From CBDCHC01 sp965277055 (GTDB lineage: Bacteria; Pseudomonadota; Gammaproteobacteria; PS1; Pseudothioglobaceae), in assembly GCA_965277055.1 (NCBI GenBank), contig OZ255703.1, positions 620,001 to 684,000 of the forward strand: DNA of 64,000 nt, written 5' to 3'. Position numbers and translations under genes: made by a program. The notes under the pieces were generated by a model. That model searched no databases, was not told the DNA's origin, and worked only from the letters and a program-made list of their open reading frames with translations. This document shows, piece after piece, positions 7,745 through 16,075 of the stretch (position 1 is the stretch's first letter; every line of letters begins with the position of its first letter).

Positions 7745-8800
7745 TTATCCGTTAGTGAGTCTATGTGCTGCGTTACCGCTATCAAGTGCTGATTTTACAA
7801 CACTTACTGCCTCATCGGTAGAGTTTGCTTTGCCAGTATCCAATAACACCAATACACTCGTAAGCAATAACCCATTGTACATGTCTCCAGCCTTTCCACT
7901 AAGTGCATCATGCCCAAGCTGAGTGATAACCTTTGCTTGTTCGCTCAGACTGCCCTCAGGCATTGGGATTGCTCGGTTCGTGGCATCAATACCTAAGTCT
8001 GCTGGGTTGAGTTCATAGCGTTTTAGCTCCTCTTCTCCCTGATAGCCTATAGCCAAGCCTTTTTGTCGTAGTGAAGGGACTACACCACCCTCAACACCAC
8101 GAATAAATAATGCTCTATCAAAGCCTGAATGCGCAGTCAAACTCGCATAAATAGGTGGATACGGCTTATGCACAAAGCCCAGCACTGAATGAGTGTTATG
8201 ACCACTAATAGGTTTAATCAAGGTTTCAATAGTGTTAATCACACTGCGCTTAATAATATTATCACGCAGGGGTACCATATCATGTAAGGGCTTACAATAT
8301 ATCGACTGGTCTACGTACGACCAACCAATCGAAGAGTCTTCTATACGCCCCTGTGCCTCGGCAACACTACATAATGGGTTAAGCCCTAATGCTTCACTCA
8401 CATGATAGTGGGTAAGACCATATTTTGGTGATACTGCTTGTAGTGAATGGATGATAGTAGGTAATCCAAGCTCAGCAAGTAAAGGCGGTAAAAAACTAGA
8501 AATAGGCACACTTCTATCAAACCCACTATACGGATCGCCAATATCAATTAAGGTCTCTACATCAGCGGTGACTCGGTCTGTTTGGTCAATAATAGCTTGC
8601 AAAATCCCTTTATTTTCATCCATCGTTTCGCGCTTCATCCGAAGAGCAATCAAAAATATCCCCTTACGAACGTCACTGGTTTCATCAGCAAGTACCACAT
8701 TCATAGCATCTGTGGCTTCTGCAAATGAAATATTCTTTGAAAGTTCTGGTCCAGTAGCAATTCTACCAATAACCGACTGCATTAATTCATTTGAATCCAT
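7745..8800 (-). CDS. Glycosyltransferase family 3 protein, TrpD2/YbiB-like
   Basis: A 351-residue member of the family that contains anthranilate phosphoribosyltransferase (TrpD) but in the YbiB/TrpD2 branch, which in Escherichia coli binds nucleic acid and lacks TrpD activity. Recognisable elements are the N-terminal helical domain, LPPLLAELGLPTIIHS in the place of the TrpD ligand region, the HNTHSVLGFVHKPY segment and the VEGGVVPS loop. The usual TrpD phosphate-binding GTGGD motif is replaced by DPYSGFD, supporting a non-TrpD role. It lies between the Rieske and pseudopilin genes. The actual function here is not known. Confidence 0.75.
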   Translation of the reverse strand: MDSNELMQSVIGRIATGPELSKNISFAEATDAMNVVLADETSDVRKGIFLIALRMKRETMDENKGILQAIIDQTDRVTADVETLIDIGDPYSGFDRSVPISSFLPPLLAELGLPTIIHSLQAVSPKYGLTHYHVSEALGLNPLCSVAEAQGRIEDSSIGWSYVDQSIYCKPLHDMVPLRDNIIKRSVINTIETLIKPISGHNTHSVLGFVHKPYPPIYASLTAHSGFDRALFIRGVEGGVVPSLRQKGLAIGYQGEEELKRYELNPADLGIDATNRAIPMPEGSLSEQAKVITQLGHDALSGKAGDMYNGLLLTSVLVLLDTGKANSTDEAVSVVKSALDSGNAAHRLTNG

Positions 8801-9081
8801 AGTGTCTCTTGTTCATATTTAATTGGGTAGGTAGTGATAGATCCTACACCATCTTCATCACACAAGGTATGTGCTAAGTCAAAACTAAACCCATGAAGTG
8901 AACATTTAATAGCATTATGCTTAATACATCCTAAACTGAGTTTAATACCCTCATGCGGGCATTCATCTTGCACTGCATACCACTGCTCATTATTTTTGGT
9001 GATAAAAATATCTACCCCATTTACCGTGAGTGGGATAATTTCTGAGTCTATCGGCAGTCTGGTATCTAATTTATACCACAT
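8782..9081 (-). CDS. Small Rieske [2Fe-2S] ferredoxin-like protein
   Basis: A soluble Rieske protein of 99 residues. The two cluster-binding pairs are CPHEG (about residues 41-45) and CSLHGFSF (about residues 60-67), giving the standard CxH...CxxH ligand set. It has no signal peptide or membrane helix, so it is not the bc1 subunit; it resembles the ferredoxins of NirD or dioxygenase systems. The ATG at 9081 has GGAG upstream and overlaps the stop of the transglycosylase gene as TAATG. It overlaps the following YbiB-like gene by 19 bases. The electron acceptor is unknown. Confidence 0.85.
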   Translation of the reverse strand: MWYKLDTRLPIDSEIIPLTVNGVDIFITKNNEQWYAVQDECPHEGIKLSLGCIKHNAIKCSLHGFSFDLAHTLCDEDGVGSITTYPIKYEQETLWIQMN

Positions 9082-9704
9082 TATAAATAACTCCAACTAT
9101 AGGTCTTGTCTAAAGTTGGTCTGCAAGTTTTGAGATTTGCTTGATAATTTGCTGCCGTGGTGCTGACTTTTTTAGCTACACCGAGTAACCAGCCCTTTGT
9201 TTGATAGGTTTTCTTTTTATATCCCGTATGCCCTTCATGATAGGCAAGATATTGGTTATCCATATCAGTAAGTGACACCCCATTGATATCTTTGGTTCTA
9301 GTCATATACCAAGCTATGAATTCTGCACTATCAGCAAAGTTATTTCTTTTATGAGAGGTATTTCCTGTTTGTTGTTGATACCACTCCCAAGTCTCATCCT
9401 TTGCTTGTGAATATCCATAAGAGCTCGATACTCTCCCGAGTGGAATGGTGTCAAACAGTTGTTTTCTAGGTGGTTTAGCATTTGCTTTAAAGCTTGACTC
9501 TTGTTTGATAATTGCCAAAATACTTGACATATCAACGCCATATAGTTGTTCTACATACTTGAGGTCTTTATACCAGCTGATGTTGTCATCCAGCATAGCA
9601 CACACATCACTATATTGTTTAGGTGAGTTAGAAAACCCTAGACACCCTGAAAGCAAGAACACAACAGGGAATGTGAGAATAATTTTATTTAATAAAAACT
9701 GCAT
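9081..9704 (-). CDS. Lytic transglycosylase (SLT domain) lipoprotein
   Basis: An outer-membrane-type lipoprotein that should cleave peptidoglycan glycan strands. The N-terminus is a lipoprotein signal with the lipobox LLSGC at about residues 17-21. The SLT fold begins near residue 55 with the catalytic glutamate in AIIKQESSFKANA. A SSSYGYSQAKDETW stretch replaces the usual GxxGLMQL-like region, followed by the YLAYHEGHTGY motif of the family. Proteins of this form are widespread in gammaproteobacteria as uncharacterised SLT lipoproteins. The ATG at 9704 begins the signal peptide. It is probably the first gene of the run down to gspH. Confidence 0.88.
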   Translation of the reverse strand: MQFLLNKIILTFPVVFLLSGCLGFSNSPKQYSDVCAMLDDNISWYKDLKYVEQLYGVDMSSILAIIKQESSFKANAKPPRKQLFDTIPLGRVSSSYGYSQAKDETWEWYQQQTGNTSHKRNNFADSAEFIAWYMTRTKDINGVSLTDMDNQYLAYHEGHTGYKKKTYQTKGWLLGVAKKVSTTAANYQANLKTCRPTLDKTYSWSYL

Positions 9705-9966
9705 ATAACACTATACTATGTAAGATAAATGACACCACGAGTAATACTGGAATAATCTTAAATTTGCCTGAAGTTTGAAATGGTTTAACCTCAATTGCTA
9801 CCAACCCTTTGTCTGTTTTCTTAACATTAAAGGTGACTTTACTTCCTGCTTTAAGCCTTGATTTATTATAGACATTTTTTTGATGGACAAAATACTTATT
9901 CTCTTCTTTATCCTCTATAAATCCATACCCTTTTGCACCAAATTGGGAGACTGTCCCCACACGCAT
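9685..9966 (-). CDS. Cold-shock-domain protein with C-terminal membrane helix
   Basis: Residues 1 to about 65 form a cold-shock domain, with GTVSQFGAKGYGFIED (RNP1-like) and KYFVHQKNV (RNP2-like). The remainder is a single hydrophobic helix of about 20 residues. Cold-shock domains joined to a DUF1294 membrane domain are common, but those have several helices, so this one is a shortened form. Three in-frame ATGs lie at 9975, 9972 and 9966; AGAGGT just upstream fits the third best. The gene overlaps the transglycosylase gene by 20 bases. The C-terminal helix would place the nucleic-acid-binding domain at the inner membrane; its role is unknown. Confidence 0.75.
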   Translation of the reverse strand: MRVGTVSQFGAKGYGFIEDKEENKYFVHQKNVYNKSRLKAGSKVTFNVKKTDKGLVAIEVKPFQTSGKFKIIPVLLVVSFILHSIVLYAVFIK

Positions 9967-10029
9967 CTGCATCATACCTCTCTAGAATTAATTTAAAATG
10001 AGACAATACTCAAAAAACTGGTTTATTTT

Positions 10030-10524
10030 ATGATAAAAATTAAGCGTAAATCCTTATTACAATGGGGGTTAATCATTGCTATCTTGTTTTCCATTCGCTA
10101 CTACCAAACTGTAGATTTATTAGCAGGAGAAGCACCCATCTTCACCACAGCAAGTATCAATGGCACTGTACTTAATTCTAAAAGTACTAATGAGCCAGTA
10201 TTGGTGCATTTTTGGGCTACTTGGTGTACTGTATGTCATTATGAAAATAGCAATGTAGAAGCACTAGCAACAGACTATAAAGTCATCAATGTTGCTATGA
10301 CCTCAGGAAGTGACGCCGATATCCTACGCTATGCTTTAGCAGAGAATATGAATGCAGATAACATTGTCAATGATAGCACTGGAAAACTCGCCCAGATTTT
10401 TAACGTGCAAGCAACCCCGACCAGTTTTTTTATTAAAGACAATATCATCCGCTTTAGAGAGGTTGGCTACACCACCACATGGGGATATCGCCTCAGAATG
10501 TGGCTCATGAAACAGTTTTACTAA
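10030..10524 (+). CDS. Membrane-anchored thioredoxin-like protein (TlpA/ScsD type)
   Basis: A periplasmic thiol-disulfide protein held by one N-terminal helix (about residues 10-22). The thioredoxin active site is WATWCTVC at about residues 63-70, followed by the cis-proline segment ATPTSFF. The CxxC dipeptide TV differs from thioredoxin's GP. Relatives include the ScsD and TlpA proteins that reduce periplasmic cysteines, for example in copper tolerance or cytochrome c maturation. The gene diverges from the cold-shock gene and its last 20 bases overlap the end of uvrA, which is transcribed towards it. Confidence 0.85.
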   Translation: MIKIKRKSLLQWGLIIAILFSIRYYQTVDLLAGEAPIFTTASINGTVLNSKSTNEPVLVHFWATWCTVCHYENSNVEALATDYKVINVAMTSGSDADILRYALAENMNADNIVNDSTGKLAQIFNVQATPTSFFIKDNIIRFREVGYTTTWGYRLRMWLMKQFY

Positions 10525-13318
10525 CAACTCGCTCATTGAGTAAGGGCTTTAAATATTTCCCAGTCCAAGATTTTTTAATCTTAGTAACTTCTTCTGGAGT
10601 GCCAGTAGCCACAATCTCCCCACCTTTTTCCCCGCCCTCAGGACCAAGATCAATCACCCAGTCTGCAACTTTGACTACATCTAAATTATGTTCAATAATC
10701 ACAATGGTATTATCCTTAGCACGCAGACGATAAATCACATCTAAAAGTTGTTTAATGTCATGAAAATGTAGCCCTGTAGTTGGCTCATCTAAAATATAAA
10801 TTGTTTTTCCAGTAGCAATTTTTGCTAATTCTTTAGCGAGTTTTACCCGCTGTGCTTCTCCGCCAGAAAGCGTGATAGCATTTTGCCCTAAAGTCAAATA
10901 AGACAATCCCACATCAACAAGTGTTTGAAGTTTTTGCTTAATTTTTGGCATATTGGCAAAAAATTCTAAGCTATCAGCAATAGTCATATTTAAGACATCT
11001 GAAATCGTTTTTCCTTTGTAGGTAATTTCTAAAGTTTCTCGGTTATAGCGCTTAGCATCACACACATCACAGGGTACATACGCATCTGGTAAAAAGTGCA
11101 TTTCTACCTTGATAAGCCCATCACCCTTACAGGCTTCACACCTGCCACCCTTCACATTAAAGCTAAACCTACCAGCGGTATATCCTCTACTTCTGGCTTC
11201 CGCAGTATTGGCAAAAAGTTCACGAATAAGAGTAAATACCCCAGTGTAGGTTGCTGGGTTGGATCTTGGTGTACGCCCAATAGGACTTTGATCAATATTG
11301 ACTACTTTATCAATATTGCCAAGGGAAATAGTTTCATACGGTGACACTGGCTGTGAAGCAGCATTTAAGGTATTAGCAAGTAACGGATAGAGTGTGCGGT
11401 TAATCAGTGTTGATTTCCCAGAGCCAGATACACCGGTGATACAAGTAAGTACCCCTAATGGGATATCTATACTTACATTTTTTAAATTATTCCCCGATGC
11501 TCCTGTAAGAGAGAGGTATTGATCAAATGCTTTACGTTCTTTAGGCACACTAATTGATTTAGCACCTGTTAAATAATCTGCAGTCAAAGAGTCTTTAGCT
11601 TGTAAGACTTCCGCTAAGGTGCCTGCGGCTACTACTTCTCCCCCTTGCTTTCCAGCATGAGGGCCAATATCAATAATAAAATCTGCACTACGAATCGCTT
11701 CTTCATCATGCTCTACAACTATGACGGTATTACCCAAATTGCGTAAGTACGTGAGAGTATTAATAAGTTTTTCATTATCACGTTGATGTAGCCCAATAGA
11801 AGGCTCATCTAACACATAAAGTACACCCATCAGCCCAGCACCTATTTGACTTGCTAAACGAATCCGCTGTGCTTCACCGCCTGAGAGAGTATTTGCCGTA
11901 CGGGCAAGAGATAAATATTCTAGCCCAACATTAATCAAAAACTCTAAACGCTCATTAATTTCTTTACTAATTTGCTGATAGATTTCTTGCTTGCTCCCAG
12001 TGATTTCCAATGTCTGGAAAAATGCGTAAATATCCTTAATTGACATCTTTGTTAAAGAAGGGAGATTTATCCCCTCAATAAATACATTTCGCGCTGCCTC
12101 ATTGAGTCTATCACCATGACAAGCACTACAAGGCTCACTGACAATATAATGTGCTAAATTTTTCAGTGTAGAAGGATTTTCACTCTCAAGATAGCGCTTT
12201 TCTAGAGTGGGGATAACACCAATAAATTTTTTCACCTTGCCTGTTGGCGATTTAATACGCTCAGAACCAGTACCATATAAAACAATATCCTGATGCTCTT
12301 GACTCAAGGAATGAAAGGGCACATCTAAACTAAAATTATAAAATTTTGCAACTTCAAATAATACTTTATAAAAATATCCATTTGCTCTTCCCCAACCTGC
12401 AATTGCCCCCTCACTAATACTTAGGTCAGGGTTTGCTACTACCTTGTCTTTTGCAAATACGTCTTTGACCCCTAGCCCATCACAATGACTACATGCACCA
12501 ATAGGATTATTAAATGAAAACAAGCGTGGTTCTAATTCGGTTAATGAATAATCACATTTTGTACAAGCAAATTTGGTGGAAAATGTGAGTTCGGTAAATG
12601 TATCATCTAGTGAAGCACAAATCACCACTCCTTTGGATAAGTGGGTAGCACTCTCTAAAGATTCACTAAGCCTGAGTGAAATATCTGCCCTTATTTTTAA
12701 TCTATCAACTACAATTTCAATCGTATGATTTTGTTTTTTATTGAGTTCAGGCACATCATCAAGATACACAATTTCACCATCAATTCTCCCGCGCAAAAAC
12801 CCTTGTGCTGATAATTCAGACAAGAGTTTGGTATGTGCGCCTTTTCTATTTACCACAATAGGTGCAAGCAGCATTACTTTACTATTCTCAGGCAAAGCTA
12901 AAATACTATCAGCAATTTGCGAAATGGTCTGAGCTTGCAGAGGAATATGATGATCTGGACAATGAGCCACGCCAAGACGTGCGTAAAGTAAACGCAAGTA
13001 ATCATAAATCTCAGTAATTGTGCCTACCGTAGAACGTGGATTATGATTTGTGGCTTTTTGCTCAATAGAGATGGCTGGGGAAAGCCCAGAAATACTTTCT
13101 ACTTCGGGTTTTTCCATCACCGATAAAAACTGACGTGCATACGCAGATAGGCTTTCAACATATCGACGCTGCCCTTCAGCATAAATAGTATCAAAGGCTA
13201 AAGAAGACTTCCCCGAACCAGAAAGTCCTGTAATAACAATAAGTTTGTCTCTAGGGATTGCTAAACTAATATTTTTTAGATTATGCGTCTTTGCCCCAAT
13301 AATACGAATGTTGTCCAC
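10505..13318 (-). CDS. uvrA: UvrA, excinuclease ABC subunit A
   Basis: UvrA is the damage-recognition ATPase of nucleotide excision repair. The 937-residue protein has the full double ABC layout: Walker A GLSGSGKSSLAFDT near residue 31 and GVSGSGKSTL in the second half, zinc modules with paired CxxC cysteines (CTKCDYS with CSHCDG, and CEACKGDG with CDVCDAKR), signature LSGGEAQR in both halves, and Walker B VLDEPS and ILDEPTTG. The start at 13318 gives the standard MDNIRIIGAKTHNLKN opening. It stands alone on its strand. No SOS box was identified upstream. Confidence 0.98.
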   Translation of the reverse strand: MDNIRIIGAKTHNLKNISLAIPRDKLIVITGLSGSGKSSLAFDTIYAEGQRRYVESLSAYARQFLSVMEKPEVESISGLSPAISIEQKATNHNPRSTVGTITEIYDYLRLLYARLGVAHCPDHHIPLQAQTISQIADSILALPENSKVMLLAPIVVNRKGAHTKLLSELSAQGFLRGRIDGEIVYLDDVPELNKKQNHTIEIVVDRLKIRADISLRLSESLESATHLSKGVVICASLDDTFTELTFSTKFACTKCDYSLTELEPRLFSFNNPIGACSHCDGLGVKDVFAKDKVVANPDLSISEGAIAGWGRANGYFYKVLFEVAKFYNFSLDVPFHSLSQEHQDIVLYGTGSERIKSPTGKVKKFIGVIPTLEKRYLESENPSTLKNLAHYIVSEPCSACHGDRLNEAARNVFIEGINLPSLTKMSIKDIYAFFQTLEITGSKQEIYQQISKEINERLEFLINVGLEYLSLARTANTLSGGEAQRIRLASQIGAGLMGVLYVLDEPSIGLHQRDNEKLINTLTYLRNLGNTVIVVEHDEEAIRSADFIIDIGPHAGKQGGEVVAAGTLAEVLQAKDSLTADYLTGAKSISVPKERKAFDQYLSLTGASGNNLKNVSIDIPLGVLTCITGVSGSGKSTLINRTLYPLLANTLNAASQPVSPYETISLGNIDKVVNIDQSPIGRTPRSNPATYTGVFTLIRELFANTAEARSRGYTAGRFSFNVKGGRCEACKGDGLIKVEMHFLPDAYVPCDVCDAKRYNRETLEITYKGKTISDVLNMTIADSLEFFANMPKIKQKLQTLVDVGLSYLTLGQNAITLSGGEAQRVKLAKELAKIATGKTIYILDEPTTGLHFHDIKQLLDVIYRLRAKDNTIVIIEHNLDVVKVADWVIDLGPEGGEKGGEIVATGTPEEVTKIKKSWTGKYLKPLLNERVVSKTVS

Positions 13319-13425
13319 TCAACTCCCTTGTTACCAACCAATTCATAGTTGATAGTCTTATAAACAAAACATTCCATTATACCACTATTGTAAAATAGAT
13401 AATTTTTCAAATAGTAAAGGTTTGT

Positions 13426-13809
13426 ATGGCTAAAACACTGATGGATTTTGTGAAAGAAGCAAAGTCAAAAATTACTGAAGTTGATGTTACAACCGCAAAC
13501 AAGTTATTAACCCAAGGTTATACTGTAGTTGATGTCAGAGAGCCAATAGAATACAGCAAAGGACATATTGCAGGGAGTATCAACATTCCGCGCGGAGTGC
13601 TTGAACCATCGGTTGATTTAGCGAATAAAGAAGGTAATAAAGCCCTCCAAGAAGGCAGAGATGGTAAATGGTTAGTCCTATGCAGAACCAGCGGTAGATC
13701 AGCCATGGCCACAGATGTTATGCAACAAATGGGCTTTACTGATGTGATTAATATTGCTGGAGGGATGAATGCCTGGACTGAAGCTAATCTCCCAGTAGAA
13801 ATAGCATAA
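13426..13809 (+). CDS. Rhodanese-domain protein
   Basis: A single-domain rhodanese of 127 residues that would carry a persulfide on its active-site cysteine. It shows the DVREPIEYSKGHIAGSINIP pattern and the active-site loop CRTSGRSA. The loop is six residues long and so of the sulfurtransferase, not the phosphatase, class. A DxxG-containing insertion (GRDGKW) precedes it. No signal peptide is present, so it is cytoplasmic. It lies 10 bases upstream of the trpG-like gene and begins a run that also holds a second rhodanese and a glutaredoxin, suggesting a shared sulfur or thiol role, though that is inference. Confidence 0.88.
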   Translation: MAKTLMDFVKEAKSKITEVDVTTANKLLTQGYTVVDVREPIEYSKGHIAGSINIPRGVLEPSVDLANKEGNKALQEGRDGKWLVLCRTSGRSAMATDVMQQMGFTDVINIAGGMNAWTEANLPVEIA

Positions 13810-13819
13810 CCCAGCATTC

Positions 13820-14401
13820 ATGCTCTTATTAATCGATAATTACGATAGTTTTACCTATAACTTAGTTCAGTATTTTGGTGAGTTAGGACAAGAGGTGGTC
13901 GTCTATCGTAATGATCATATTACTCTTGAAGAAATTACTGCACTCAATCCGAAATATCTAGTGATTTCCCCGGGGCCTTGTACACCAAATGAAGCAGGTA
14001 TTTCACTCTCGGCAATTACTGAATTTGCTGGTAAATTACCGATTTTAGGAGTGTGCTTAGGCTTTCAATCTATTGTTCAAGCCTATGGTGGGGTAATTAC
14101 CCATGCCAAAGAAATTATGCATGGTAAGGTTTCTGACATCCACCACCAGAATACTGGAGTATTCCAGGGGCTGGCTTCACCCTTTCAGGCGACGCGCTAC
14201 CACTCCTTAGCAGCAGAGCAAATTAGCTTGCCTGATTGCTTTGAAATTAGTGCATGGACTGAAAAAGAGGGTAAACTTGATGAAATAATGGCTGTCAAAC
14301 ATACTGAGCTACCCATTGAAGGAGTGCAGTTTCATCCTGAATCTATCTTAACTGAGTTTGGGCATGAAATGCTTGAACGTTTTTTAACCACATATACTTA
14401 A
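13820..14401 (+). CDS. TrpG/PabA, glutamine amidotransferase of anthranilate or aminodeoxychorismate synthase
   Basis: This subunit releases ammonia from glutamine for anthranilate (TrpG) or 4-amino-4-deoxychorismate (PabA) synthesis. The 193-residue class I amidotransferase has LLIDNYDSFTYNLVQ at its start, the oxyanion motif PGPCTPNEAG, the nucleophile in GVCLGFQSI and the histidine-glutamate pair in VQFHPESILT. The residue after the nucleophile loop glycine is F where family members mostly have H. No trpE, trpD or pabB is nearby; the same subunit often serves both pathways. It is wedged between two rhodanese genes, 10 and 6 bases from each. Confidence 0.9.
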   Translation: MLLLIDNYDSFTYNLVQYFGELGQEVVVYRNDHITLEEITALNPKYLVISPGPCTPNEAGISLSAITEFAGKLPILGVCLGFQSIVQAYGGVITHAKEIMHGKVSDIHHQNTGVFQGLASPFQATRYHSLAAEQISLPDCFEISAWTEKEGKLDEIMAVKHTELPIEGVQFHPESILTEFGHEMLERFLTTYT

Positions 14402-14407
14402 TCCAAT

Positions 14408-14827
14408 ATGGCTGAATTTATTGATTTTTTAATTGATGAAGCACTTATTTCTATTACCTTAGTAGTGCTGATTGTGATGTTTATTGTGTCTATTGTTATG
14501 GATCTAACCAAGAAATATATAGATGTGGATACCAATAAAGCAATTGACTTATTAGATGACAAGCATACTACCATTTTAGATGTGCGTGAGACCAAAGAAC
14601 GAGCTAGTGGATATATCAAAAATGATACACATATTCCCATGTCTAATGTCAAACGCAAACTCAGCACACTGAATACTAATCATCCCGTATTAGTATATTG
14701 TCGCTCTGGTAACCGTTCTGCACATATTAGTTCTATGCTGACAAAAAATGGGTTTAACCAAGTATATAATCTCAAAGGTGGGTTTAATGCTTGGGTCAAA
14801 GCAAATTTACCAATAGTAAAAAAATAA
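14408..14827 (+). CDS. Membrane-anchored rhodanese-domain protein (YibN-like)
   Basis: A 139-residue protein with an N-terminal helix (about residues 12-32) that anchors a rhodanese domain. The domain contains LDVRETKERASGYIKND and an active-site loop CRSGNRSA with the nucleophilic cysteine near residue 99, then the NLKGGFNAW ending. This arrangement matches YibN of gammaproteobacteria. YibN commonly sits beside a glutaredoxin (grxC) and gpsA, exactly as here, which supports the call. The ATG lies six bases after the trpG-like stop. Confidence 0.88.
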   Translation: MAEFIDFLIDEALISITLVVLIVMFIVSIVMDLTKKYIDVDTNKAIDLLDDKHTTILDVRETKERASGYIKNDTHIPMSNVKRKLSTLNTNHPVLVYCRSGNRSAHISSMLTKNGFNQVYNLKGGFNAWVKANLPIVKK

Positions 14828-14846
14828 TTCTTTCAAGGGAGTCATA

Positions 14847-15098
14847 ATGAAAAATATTGTCTATTATTCTAGTACATGCCCATTTTGCACCATGGCTTTT
14901 CGCTTATTGGATAAAAAAAATATTAGCTACACGAAAATTTGTGTAGATGGCAAACCACACCTCTGGGATGAAATGTACGAAAAAACAGGGCGTAATACCG
15001 TACCACAAATTTTTATTGGTACCACCCATATCGGTGGGTTTGACGACCTTTCCGAGGCTGATATGGATGGGGAACTTGACGCACTCATAGTACAGTAA
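14847..15098 (+). CDS. grxC: Glutaredoxin (GrxC-type)
   Basis: A small dithiol oxidoreductase that uses glutathione. The 83-residue protein has the active site CPFC at residues 11-14, the TVPQIFIGTTHIGG segment with the cis-proline and glutathione-binding GG, and a C-terminal helix. The start ATG at 14847 has a clear AAGGGA upstream. The stop overlaps the gpsA start as TAATG, so the two are coupled. Placement between yibN and gpsA is the usual gammaproteobacterial order, though secB is missing here. Confidence 0.92.
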   Translation: MKNIVYYSSTCPFCTMAFRLLDKKNISYTKICVDGKPHLWDEMYEKTGRNTVPQIFIGTTHIGGFDDLSEADMDGELDALIVQ

Positions 15099-16075
15099 TG
15101 CCTATGAATCACCTTGCTATTATTGGTAATGGTGCATGGGGGAGTGCCTTAGCAATTGCATTTGCCCCTAAAGTGACTACACTCACACTCATTGGGCAAC
15201 AATGGAGTGACTCATTTATCTCATCTCGCACACACCCTGTACTGGGAGTAGCTCTCCCAGATAATGTAGTGTGTACTACGTCTTATGACACTCTCAATCA
15301 TGACACATCAGTACTTATTGCTACCCCAAGTAGTGCATTTATAGATGTGGTTAAAAAATTAGTACCTATAGCACCCAACCACATTGCTTGGGCTACTAAG
15401 GGACTACATCAGCACCTCTTACTCCATGAGCACTTTGAGAAGGTATTACCTGATTATCCCTCGTGCGTGATTTCTGGCCCGAGTTTTGCCAAAGAAGTAG
15501 CCCAACAACAACCCACTGCACTTGTCGTTGCTAGTGCTCACGAAGCAACTCGTACCTTTTGGGCAGAACTATGCTCCACCCATACTATTAAACCCTATGT
15601 CTCATCTGATGTTATCGGAGTAGAACTCGGGGGTGCACTTAAAAATATTTATGCTATTGCCGCAGGGATTACTTCTGGGCTTGGACTGGGTACAAATTCT
15701 TTAAGTGCGCTGATTACCAGAAGTCTTGCTGAGATGACACGATTTGCCCTTTGTTTTGGTGCAACAGAGCAGACCTTTATGGGACTTTCAGGGCTTGGTG
15801 ATTTAACACTCACCTGCTACGATGATGCTTCACGCAACAGAAGATTCGGCAAATATATATCTCAAGGCTATAGTATCTCTGCAGCACTAGATAAAGTTAA
15901 TGCTACAGTAGAAGGACTGGTTACCCTAGAGGCAGTCATTACCATTGCTGAAAAACAACGTATTTCCATGCCTATTGCCGAACACATTTATGCAGTAACT
16001 TCTGGTGCTATAAATGCCAAAGACGCTATGACTTCATTATTAGCACGGGATATCACTACAGAATATTATGCGTAG
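15098..16075 (+). CDS. gpsA: GpsA, glycerol-3-phosphate dehydrogenase [NAD(P)+]
   Basis: GpsA reduces dihydroxyacetone phosphate to glycerol 3-phosphate for phospholipid synthesis. The 325-residue protein shows the dinucleotide-binding GNGAWGSALA motif near the N-terminus, the ATKGL motif, SGPSFAKEV, and the catalytic-lysine region ELGGALKNIYAIAAG, with SLAEM and the GLSGLGDLTLTC segment following. Two ATGs, at 15098 and 15104, are possible starts. It overlaps the glucosaminidase-like gene by eight bases at its end. Confidence 0.97.
   Translation: MPMNHLAIIGNGAWGSALAIAFAPKVTTLTLIGQQWSDSFISSRTHPVLGVALPDNVVCTTSYDTLNHDTSVLIATPSSAFIDVVKKLVPIAPNHIAWATKGLHQHLLLHEHFEKVLPDYPSCVISGPSFAKEVAQQQPTALVVASAHEATRTFWAELCSTHTIKPYVSSDVIGVELGGALKNIYAIAAGITSGLGLGTNSLSALITRSLAEMTRFALCFGATEQTFMGLSGLGDLTLTCYDDASRNRRFGKYISQGYSISAALDKVNATVEGLVTLEAVITIAEKQRISMPIAEHIYAVTSGAINAKDAMTSLLARDITTEYYA

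Noticed and set aside
13319..13425. Promoter pair between uvrA and the rhodanese gene
   Set aside because: TTGATA near 13349 lacks a -10 match at proper spacing; no other convincing boxes were found.
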